From Campylobacteraceae bacterium (GTDB lineage: Bacteria; Campylobacterota; Campylobacteria; Campylobacterales; Sulfurovaceae), in NCBI GenBank assembly GCA_027056615.1, contig JALUKJ010000062.1:1-5413 (forward strand): a stretch of 5,413 nucleotides of DNA. Reading direction: 5' to 3'. Positions within the stretch are counted from its first letter, which is position 1, and every line of letters begins with the position of its first letter. The position numbers and the translations under genes were made by a program. Below, piece after piece: positions 1-5,140 of this stretch. The notes beneath the pieces are model-generated. The model worked only from the letters and a program-made list of their open reading frames with translations, did no database searches and had not been told where the DNA came from.

Positions 1-37
1 TCTTTGCATAGTCGCGAAGTTGGATATGTTTTTTCAT
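1..37 (-). CDS. N-terminus of a possible IS607-type recombinase (partial)
   Basis: Twelve codons are visible (MKKHIQLRDYAK) before the gene runs off the left edge. An in-frame stop (TGA) lies five codons upstream and there is no other ATG, so this ATG is the only normal start. The pattern of a short basic N-terminus followed by a K/R-L-x-x-YAK motif is what I associate with the MerR-like DNA-binding head of IS607-family serine recombinases (TnpA/OrfA), where YAK leads into the first helix-turn-helix. That is an inference from 12 residues and could equally be another MerR-like or phage-type DNA-binding protein. There is no Shine-Dalgarno sequence before the ATG, and a TATAAT box ends only six bases upstream, which suggests a leaderless mRNA. 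Confidence 0.4.
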   Translation of the reverse strand, partial: MKKHIQLRDYAK

Positions 38-325
38 AACAGCATTATATCATAGTATTGTTTAATATTGTTTAAAATAATTTTCTATTGTTTCAGATAG
101 TCTATTAAAAACTATATTGAAAAATACAACTCTAGGAGATTACATTCAGCTATTGGCAATAGGACACCTAATAAGGTTTATTTCAATTATATCAATAATT
201 TGGAATTTCAAAATCAAGTGTTATGAATAGTATCATGAATTAAAAAAATAAGAGTGTTGGGTTAAGTGGTCTTAACAAAATGGGGACGTTATACTTTTAG
301 CAGTTACTTTACCTTTGGATATATA
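38..325. other. Gene-free region left of the insertion sequence
   Basis: I find no convincing coding frame here. Besides the promoter and repeats near the left end, it contains an interrupted palindrome, CTATTG-G-CAATAG (150-162), and a small hairpin, GTTAAG-TGGT-CTTAAC (261-276). Neither is followed by a T-run that would make it a terminator. If the leftward gene belongs to an IS607-like element, one end of that element should lie in this stretch, but I cannot identify it. The stretch stops at the left inverted repeat of the IS4-type element. Confidence 0.5.
44..93 (-). promoter_or_regulatory. Promoter and triple-repeat operator of the leftward gene
   Basis: On the minus strand a perfect TATAAT occupies 44-49, six bases before the start codon at 35-37, so transcription would begin at or next to the A of the ATG. 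Three exact copies of TATTGTTT (AAACAATA in the gene's direction) lie at 56-63, 66-73 and 86-93. Their start-to-start distances are 10 and 20 bp, so all three sit on one face of the helix and cover the -35 region. I see no good -35 hexamer. The repeats look like binding sites for a regulator, or for the recombinase itself if the gene is mobile. Confidence 0.45.
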
Positions 326-343
326 CATAACTTTCTACACAAC
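326..343 (+). repeat. Left terminal inverted repeat of the IS4-type element
   Basis: The sequence CATAACTTTCTACACAAC is an exact reverse complement of 1987-2004. Identity stops on both sides (T against C inward, A against T outward), so 18 bp is the true length. It lies about 60 bp before the first recognisable transposase residues. Confidence 0.85.
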
Positions 344-371
344 TTAAACTAAGAGTAAAATATTACAATAA

Positions 372-1316
372 CAAAAAAAGAAGAGAAGAATAATTATCAA
401 AAAGCGATTAGAGACAAGACAAGGAGAACTGGTAAAAGGCGAGATGAATAGCAAAGTAAATGCTAAGAGTGGAATCAACCTACTGATAAAAACAGAAGGA
501 ATGAGCCAAGTACAAGCATCGTGGAGATTTTATAATAATGAGAATGTAGACTTCACATCATTAAATAATCCAATACTTACCCATGGATTAAAAGCGATTG
601 AGAAGCAATGTGATGAGTATGTATTAAATGCCTATGATTGGTCTCATTTGGACTATAAACATCATCACAAAAAAGAAGGAAGAGTGGGGAAAAATAAGAA
701 GAGTGGTCAGCAATTAGGTTATGACCACCAATCTTCTTTAACCATAAGTGATAGAACAGGAGAACCAATTGCACCATTGGCTCAAAATCTAAAAATAGAA
801 GATAAAGTACTTTCCACATACAATGAAAATATAGATATGAAGCTCACTCATTTAGAGGAGGTAATTCATAGAACAAAATGGATTCGTGAAAGCCTTGGAA
901 TTACGAAAAAAGTTGTAGATGTTATAGATAGAGAGGCTGATAGTGTAGCATTCATGCGAGAGTATGAACGCAAGAAATGGCTCTATCTTCTACGAGCTAA
1001 AAACAACCATACTGTCTATGTTCCAAAGCTCGATAAAGACCTAAAACAAGGGGAATTAGCAGATAGTTTAGACAAAGGCAAGTTTGTAAAAAGTATAGAA
1101 TATAGACCTAAAGGAAAGAAGAGGGAACAGGTTAAAATTTATGTCAATGAGATTGATATTGAGCTAAGAAGAGATGCTACAAAAAGTGTGATAAATTCAA
1201 AGGGGAACAAGGCTACAGAGAAAACAGCAGGAGAGCATATCAAAGCTAGGTTGGTTGTTGAGAGGCTCATCAATAAGCAAGGAAAAATTGTAGCACAATG
1301 GATATGTAAGCAATAG
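372..1316 (+). pseudogene. IS4-family transposase, N-terminal and central part
   Basis: The frame opens at 372, just after an in-frame TAA (369-371). The first ATG is at 444, giving 290 residues. Residues encoded before that ATG (KRLETRQGELVKG) match the conserved 'DKRL..R...L' stretch near the start of Tn5-like transposases, so the ATG at 444 is internal and the true start has been lost. Numbering from the ATG, the WRFYNNENV segment (27-35) matches the Tn5 'YRFIRNPNV' region. The first catalytic Asp is D65 in YDWSHLDY and the second is D162 in the DREAD motif, followed by an insertion-type beta domain. Family proteins continue after VAQW with a 'LLSN'-like segment. Here the frame instead reads ICKQ and stops, because one base appears to be missing near 1305-1308. 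Confidence 0.85.
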
Positions 1317-1535
1317 TGTCTCTGCTGAGAAAATTGCTACTTGGTATTATTATCGTTGGAAGATTGAGAGCTATTTCAAGCTCCTAAAATCATCTGGATT
1401 CAATCTTGAAAAGTGGCAACAAAAAAAGGCTGAAGCTATTTTTAGACGACTACTTATCTGTTCTCATGCTTGTGTTTTACTATGGAAGTTACAACAATCT
1501 AATGAAAAAAGTGCAGAGATTATGGCATGTTTCAT
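1294..1535 (+). pseudogene. IS4-family transposase, YREK segment in the shifted frame
   Basis: In the next reading frame the protein resumes with SNSVSAEKIATWYYYRWKIE. This contains the complete IS4 YREK signature with exact spacing (Y-2-R-3-E-6-K). The catalytic Glu codon is 1366-1368 and the Lys codon 1387-1389. It continues through helices typical of the Tn5-like C-terminal region (AEAIFRRLLICSHACVLLWKL). The frame has no ATG at a sensible place and is not preceded by a ribosome binding site, so it is a fragment and not a gene. Coding similarity ends where the inserted element begins at about 1536; the frame then runs into that element and stops at 1621-1623. Confidence 0.8.
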
Positions 1536-1772
1536 AAGTAGTTTACACTTTGGAACCGATGGCTTTAGCCTCGCTTATTATTTTTCGGGACTAAAGTCCA
1601 ATGCCAATGAATTAACGAATTAATGTTTGGAATCTGTAGGTTCGATTTCATCGAACGGATTGTTTTACGGGTTCTGATTTTTTGTTCGATGAAATCGAAC
1701 CTACAGGATTTGAGCTTAATTCATTGGCATTGGACTAAAGTCTCCGATTCCTAAAAAAAGTGTAAACTACTT
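1536..1772. mobile_element. Nested inverted-repeat element (MITE-like) inside the transposase
   Basis: A 237-bp block with no coding sense interrupts the transposase. Its ends are a perfect 16-bp inverted repeat, AAGTAGTTTACACTTT at 1536-1551 and its complement at 1757-1772. Inside that, an imperfect pair (1552-1570 with 1733-1751) shares the pattern GGAAYCG...CTTTAG. Next comes a perfect 21-bp pair (1595-1615 with 1716-1736) containing CCAATGCCAATGAATTAA, and at the core a REP doublet (1636-1704). The left arm also has a local hairpin of CTTTAGCCTCG with CGGGACTAAAG. The length is 79 x 3, so removing it rejoins the two transposase pieces in the same frame. No target duplication is clear. It carries no gene, so it would depend on an enzyme encoded elsewhere. 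Confidence 0.75.
1636..1704. repeat. REP doublet (REPIN-like), hairpin family A
   Basis: Two identical units face each other. The left unit is GTAG (1636-1639) followed by GTTCGAT-TTC-ATCGAAC (1640-1656), a perfect 7-bp stem with a 3-nt loop. The right unit is the exact reverse complement, hairpin 1684-1700 and CTAC 1701-1704. A 27-bp spacer separates them. A 5' GTAG next to a short palindrome, arranged as an inverted pair, is the known build of REP sequences moved by RAYT (Y1, IS200/IS605-like) enzymes. That assignment is from architecture alone. Confidence 0.65.
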
Positions 1773-1995
1773 TTCGGTAGATATGAAGGATGCCGAGATT
1801 ATTAAAAAGTTTCTTATAAAATTATCTGGTAGATTAATGGAATGGGGTAAGAACGATACAGCTCCTGCTCTATTAGCTGGTCTATGGAACTTTTTACAGA
1901 TGATGGAGGTTCTTACTATCTATGATATTGATGAACTTTTTAAGATGAGAGATGATTTATCTGACATTATGGGAATCAATCTTGGGGTTGTGTAG
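1773..1995 (+). pseudogene. IS4-family transposase, C-terminal part
   Basis: This is the last part of the transposase, in the same frame as the YREK segment. An ATG at 1783 gives a free-standing 70-residue frame, but it is preceded by no Shine-Dalgarno sequence and is best read as a fragment. It contains the conserved C-terminal signature FLIKLSGR followed by TAPALLAGLWNFLQMMEVL, the helical tail common to this IS4 subgroup. It ends with GVV and a TAG inside the right terminal repeat. The residues just after the insertion (DAEIIKKFLI) resemble those just before it (SAEIMACFI). Confidence 0.75.
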
Positions 1996-2004
1996 AAAGT
2001 TATG
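1987..2004 (-). repeat. Right terminal inverted repeat of the IS4-type element
   Basis: Reads GTTGTGTAGAAAGTTATG on the plus strand, the exact complement of the left repeat. It contains the transposase stop codon, so coding and end-binding functions overlap here. Confidence 0.85.
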
Positions 2005-2075
2005 ATTATAGCTTATTTTTTATGTGCGTAACATCAGTTACCTATGAAAATTGGCACTTATTTAATTTGCATTCC

Positions 2076-2912
2076 TTATTTAATTGAGTCTATCTCTTTA
2101 TCATCTTCAAGTAGATAGCAAAATTTTAAGCCATATAGAAATATTGCCCACGAGATATAAATCCATAAAAAGAAGAAAAGAAGAGTGCTTAAGCTTCCAT
2201 AGATACTCATATAGGTTTTGTTATGTACTACATAAAATATAAATCCACTCTTAGCAATGTACCAAACTAAAGAGGCAATAAAGGAGCTAATTACTGATGC
2301 TCTAGTTGAGACTTGTCTATTTGCAGAGATTTTATAGGTCAAAAAGAAGAGTGACCAAATAATAAAAAAAGGTAAAATCTCTAAAAGATGTATGCCGTCG
2401 GTTAGCTCATGTCTGTCTAGCCTAATTTGTAGTTGTGTTGAGAGGTAAAAAGAGAGAACCAACATAACAGGAGTTAGTGTAACAAGTGTCCAATATATGC
2501 TAATAGATGACCAAAAACTACGACGTTCACACTCAAAGATGTCATTAATAATGTAATCATAGTTTTTAAAAAACATCATAGAGGCAAAAAGAACGTAGAT
2601 AACTCCCATCATTCCTAATTTACCAGAGTTTGCTACAAAAGTATTGATATAAGTTAAAACCTCTTTTGAGTTAGTAGGCATAAGGTTTTCAAAAAGGAGA
2701 TTTTGTATAGATTTGTAAACATCATCAAATATAGGAAGATTGGTAAATATGGAGAGAACAATAACCAAAATAGGAATAATTGAAAAAAGTGTATAGTAAC
2801 TTAAACTTGCCGAGTAGTAAGAGAGTTTATCATCAAAAAGAGCTGATAGAAAATCTCTAATAAAGATGTAGTAATCTTTAATAAGTTGGCGAATTTTTAT
2901 CATTTTTTTCAT
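2076..2912 (-). CDS. YihY/BrkB-family inner-membrane protein
   Basis: This 278-residue protein, near the usual length for the family, has about six hydrophobic helices: roughly 36-56, 98-115, 136-158, 175-193, 203-227 and 238-265. Two family hallmarks are visible: the first-helix motif SASLSYYTLFSIIPILVIV (34-52) and the end motif YGSLSTLLFFFLWIYISW (238-255) followed by GLKF. The N-terminus is basic and cytoplasmic. The family was once thought to include RNase BN and is named after Bordetella BrkB. Its biochemical role is not settled, and transport or envelope roles are proposals. The start is supported by AAAGGGA (2917-2923) four bases upstream, which lies against the REP doublet. It is third in a co-directional run behind glcD, with no promoter of its own that I can see. 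The TAA is 71 bases from the dead IS. Confidence 0.85.
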   Translation of the reverse strand: MKKMIKIRQLIKDYYIFIRDFLSALFDDKLSYYSASLSYYTLFSIIPILVIVLSIFTNLPIFDDVYKSIQNLLFENLMPTNSKEVLTYINTFVANSGKLGMMGVIYVLFASMMFFKNYDYIINDIFECERRSFWSSISIYWTLVTLTPVMLVLSFYLSTQLQIRLDRHELTDGIHLLEILPFFIIWSLFFLTYKISANRQVSTRASVISSFIASLVWYIAKSGFIFYVVHNKTYMSIYGSLSTLLFFFLWIYISWAIFLYGLKFCYLLEDDKEIDSIK

Positions 2913-2923
2913 CTATTCCCTTT

Positions 2924-3020
2924 GTAGGGTGTAGTCACTGACTACACCGTCAAAATAAAATTTAAATTTTTTATATACTTAAAACATTAAAATACGGTGT
3001 AGTCGTGGACTACACCCTAC
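2924..3020. repeat. REP doublet (REPIN-like), hairpin family B
   Basis: The left unit is GTAG (2924-2927) plus GGTGTAGTC-ACT-GACTACACC (2928-2948), a perfect 9-bp stem with a 3-nt loop. The right unit, inverted, is hairpin 2996-3016 plus CTAC 3017-3020, with the same stem and loop GTG (CAC in its own direction). The spacer of 47 bp is AT-rich. The stems are followed by GT in both units. This matches REP doublets in form. It occupies nearly all of the space between the glcD stop and the ribosome binding site of the yihY-family gene, so in mRNA it would form one or two stable hairpins between the two coding regions. Confidence 0.75.
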
Positions 3021-3027
3021 TTGTGGA

Positions 3028-4401
3028 TTAAAGTCCCATCTTCCCAGGGTTCAAAATATTGTTAGGGTCAAATGCCTTTTTAATATCTCTAAAGAGTTGA
3101 AGTTCCTGTTCATTAAAGGCAATTCCCATAAATGGAGCTTTTGAAGTTCCAATGCCATGTTCACCACTAAGTGTTCCCCCCATATTTACCACCATTTGGA
3201 AAATCTCTTCAATACACTTGTGACCCTCATCTAGTTGGCTAATGTCTATCATAACATTAACGTGAATATTTCCATCTCCTGCATGTCCAAAACATGGGAT
3301 TTTAAAACCATAATTTTCACCAATAGCATATATATTTTCTAATGCTTTAGGTAGCATAGAGCGTGGTACAGAGATGTCTTCATTTAGCTTTTTGTTTCCA
3401 AAAATAGTTATGGATTGAGAGGCATTTCGTCTTGCATACCACAACTCTTTCTCTTCGTCTTCATCTTTAGCGATTTTAAACTCAACAGCACCATTAGCTT
3501 TAAAGGACTCTTCAAGTGTTTTGAGTTGAAACTCTACCTCTTCAGGCACATTTCCATCAACATCACCAACTAAAACACCACCTGCCTCTTTTGGTAGGTT
3601 AACTCCAAGCTTTTCAATAAGTGCTTCAATTACCAATTTATCTAAAAACTCCATAGCTACAGGGTTTGCCCCTGCTGAAAGTGACTTAAAGACAGCATTC
3701 ATAGCATTGTCAACACTAGGGAAAATACCCATATAGGTCTTTTTAAATTTTGGTTTTGGAATAAGTTTTAGAGTAAGCTCCGTAAGAACAGCAAGAGTTC
3801 CCTCAGAGGCAATTAAAATACCTGCTACGTTATATCCTGCTACATCTTTAATGGTTCGTTTACCTGCTCTAATAATATCTCCATTGGTTCGTACAGCTTT
3901 AAGTGCCATAACATAATCTTTGGTAATCCCATACTTCGCTGCACGCATTCCACCTGCATTTTCACTTACATTTCCACCTAAGGTAGAGTACTCTTCACTA
4001 GCAGGGTCAGGTGGGTAAAATAGTCCAAGAGCTTCAACATGTTTTTGTAAATCCATATTTACCACACCAGGTTGAACTACTGCTACCATATTTTCTGTGT
4101 CTATCTCTACGATTTTATTCATGTGCTTTTCCATAGCAAGAATAATCCCACCACTAGCAGGTAACGCCCCACCTGTAAACCCAGACCCAGCACCACGAGC
4201 CGTAATAACAATACGATTATCGTTACAGTACTTTAATATTTTTGATATATCCTCTTCATCTCTAGGAAAAATAACTGCATCAGGTTCAAAACGTGTACGA
4301 GTGGCATCGTAACTATAAGCTATCATGTGAGCCTTATCATCGTAGATATTCTCTTTACCTACAATAGCTGTTAGGGCTTTTAAATATTTCTTATCTATCA
4401 T
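3028..4401 (-). CDS. glcD: FAD-linked oxidase, GlcD type (glycolate/D-lactate oxidation)
   Basis: This 457-residue flavoprotein is the expected length for a GlcD/D-lactate dehydrogenase-type enzyme. The N-terminal half is the FAD-binding (PCMH/FAD_binding_4) domain: RGAGSGFTGG (69-78), PPDPAS (130-135), GGNVSENAGG (142-151), KDVAGYN (185-191) and EGTLAVLTE (200-208). The C-terminal half is the FAD-oxidase C domain: EDISVP (341-346), GHAGDGNIH (372-380) with the metal/substrate-type His residues, SGEHGIG (412-418) and the closing FDPNNILNPGK (444-454). Enzymes of this group oxidise 2-hydroxy acids (glycolate, D-lactate) and pass electrons to the quinone pool through partners such as GlcE and GlcF, which are absent here. 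The substrate cannot be told from sequence. AGGAG (4410-4414) lies eight bases before the ATG, inside the end of the upstream gene, whose TAG directly abuts this ATG. Confidence 0.9.
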   Translation of the reverse strand: MIDKKYLKALTAIVGKENIYDDKAHMIAYSYDATRTRFEPDAVIFPRDEEDISKILKYCNDNRIVITARGAGSGFTGGALPASGGIILAMEKHMNKIVEIDTENMVAVVQPGVVNMDLQKHVEALGLFYPPDPASEEYSTLGGNVSENAGGMRAAKYGITKDYVMALKAVRTNGDIIRAGKRTIKDVAGYNVAGILIASEGTLAVLTELTLKLIPKPKFKKTYMGIFPSVDNAMNAVFKSLSAGANPVAMEFLDKLVIEALIEKLGVNLPKEAGGVLVGDVDGNVPEEVEFQLKTLEESFKANGAVEFKIAKDEDEEKELWYARRNASQSITIFGNKKLNEDISVPRSMLPKALENIYAIGENYGFKIPCFGHAGDGNIHVNVMIDISQLDEGHKCIEEIFQMVVNMGGTLSGEHGIGTSKAPFMGIAFNEQELQLFRDIKKAFDPNNILNPGKMGL

Positions 4402-5094
4402 CTACTTAACTCCTGATACCGATTTAAAATAGGGGGTATAATTTTTTTCTGAAAATCCAAAGACCGAGGTATCCATCTGCCCAAAACGAGCATAGAAAGG
4501 TGCCATAGCATTGGCTTGATTAACTTGCATTGGTACAGAACCTATAAACTGCTCTGAAATTGGGTCAAGAATAAGTAGTCTATTTTGTGCAATAATCAAA
4601 ACTAACCCTATTTGGTTAAGTTGTGCAAATTTTTTAAGACTTTTTAGTGTGAGATGTGTTTCACCATTTTTCATAAACTCTACAGCATATGTATCAGGGT
4701 GTATCCATGTCTTTTTGTAGGTAGTTGTGATTTTTCGATAAATATCTCTATTTGGAGCAATCACCAAAGCATTATTGTAAAAATTACCAAAGATAACTCT
4801 ATCACCAGCTTTAGCCTCTGTCTGTATATTTGGAATATTATCATGAGATATCGCTTCATAAGGTATTAAGGATGCATGAGAATTTCCTTGTGATATAGTT
4901 GCATGAGTAATGGCAGAGAGTCCGTTACCATAATTATGAATAACAATACCACTCATACCTTTAGGAATATTGCCAGAGAGTTGAATGTTACCATTTGAGC
5001 TTACGGTTGAAATAGTTGTAGATATGCTATTTGGAAGAGCATTGGCAAAAAGTGTATAACTTATTGCCAATAAAATAAATAAAATTTTTTGCAT
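4402..5094 (-). CDS. Secreted PgbA N-terminal-domain protein
   Basis: This 230-residue protein has a clear signal peptide: Met-Gln-Lys, a hydrophobic run to about residue 16, and a probable cleavage after ANA (19). Compared from memory with H. pylori PgbA (HP0508), the shared parts are AGDRVIFGNFYNNALVIAPN (96-115), the stretch around FMKNGETHLTLKSLKK (140-155), the IGLVLIIAQNRLLILD strand pair (162-177) and APFYARFGQMDTSVFG (198-213). H. pylori PgbA adds a long, charged, Lys/Glu-rich tail after this domain. Here the protein ends about 17 residues after it, so only the conserved domain exists. It does end in Lys, the residue type used for plasminogen binding, but that may be chance. AAGGAAA (5098-5104) supports the start. 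It heads the operon with glcD. The domain's basic role in non-pathogens is unknown. Confidence 0.75.
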   Translation of the reverse strand: MQKILFILLAISYTLFANALPNSISTTISTVSSNGNIQLSGNIPKGMSGIVIHNYGNGLSAITHATISQGNSHASLIPYEAISHDNIPNIQTEAKAGDRVIFGNFYNNALVIAPNRDIYRKITTTYKKTWIHPDTYAVEFMKNGETHLTLKSLKKFAQLNQIGLVLIIAQNRLLILDPISEQFIGSVPMQVNQANAMAPFYARFGQMDTSVFGFSEKNYTPYFKSVSGVK

Positions 5095-5097
5095 AGG

Positions 5098-5140
5098 TTT
5101 CCTTCAGACGTAGATTTTAAAATCTAATAAGTGGATTATA
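5098..5140 (-). promoter_or_regulatory. Promoter, palindromic site and RBS of the pgbA-like/glcD operon
   Basis: On the minus strand a perfect TATAAT (5135-5140) would start transcription near 5128, giving a leader of about 34 bases. No good -35 hexamer is present, which is usual for sigma-70 promoters in Campylobacterota. Between the -10 box and the ribosome binding site AAGGAAA (5098-5104) lies an exact 16-bp palindrome, TAGATTTTAAAATCTA (5111-5126). It sits just downstream of the predicted start, a good place for a repressor dimer, but no regulator can be named. Confidence 0.55.

Larger units (their letters stand above)
326..2004 (+). mobile_element. Degenerate IS4-family (IS50/Tn5-like) insertion sequence
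   Basis: Perfect 18-bp inverted repeats at 326-343 and 1987-2004 bound a single transposase gene in three pieces. Removing the 237-bp insertion inside it leaves about 1442 bp, a usual size for an IS4-family element. The transposase keeps the whole catalytic set: first Asp in YDWSHLDY, second Asp in DREAD, and the YREK signature with the catalytic Glu. Its stop codon (1993-1995) lies inside the right repeat, typical of a compact IS. Three lesions make it inactive: no start codon with an in-frame stop at 369-371, a one-base frameshift near 1307, and the insertion at 1536-1772. I cannot recognise an intact target duplication (the 9-bp flanks differ), which fits an old insertion. The element could only move if another copy supplied transposase. 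Confidence 0.85.

Noticed and set aside
277..300. AAATGGGGACGTTATAC segment as a remnant of an IS200-like leader
   Set aside because: It vaguely resembles sequence I associate with such elements, but there is no coding remnant or partner repeat to support it.
577..819. 80-residue minus-strand open frame
   Set aside because: It is fully antisense to the conserved transposase region with the first catalytic Asp and has no ribosome binding site or recognisable domain.
1300..1320. Programmed frameshift joining the two transposase frames
   Set aside because: No slippery heptamer or run of A/T is present at the shift point, the gene has two further lesions, and IS4-family elements are not known to me to depend on frameshifting.
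1536..1772. TA target duplication (IS630/Tc1-type) for the nested element, using TA at 1539-1540 and 1768-1769
   Set aside because: Removing the block with a single TA leaves the two transposase pieces out of frame, whereas removal of 1536-1772 keeps the frame. The boundaries remain uncertain.
317..2013. Target-site duplication of the IS4-type element
   Set aside because: The 9-bp flanks (GGATATATA and ATTATAGCT) do not match; any resemblance is explained by AT-rich sequence.
2028..2041. Hairpin GTAAC-ATCA-GTTAC as terminator after the yihY-family gene
   Set aside because: Only a 5-bp AT-rich stem and no T-run after it in the direction of transcription.
1636..3020. CRISPR array
   Set aside because: The repeats are palindromic inverted pairs at two separate sites, not direct repeats with regular unique spacers, and no cas gene is present.
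4097..4312. 71-residue plus-strand open frame
   Set aside because: Antisense to the FAD-binding part of glcD, whose motifs are plainly coding on the minus strand.
4654..4869. 71-residue plus-strand open frame
   Set aside because: Antisense to the PgbA-domain gene, which has a signal peptide, RBS and family similarity.
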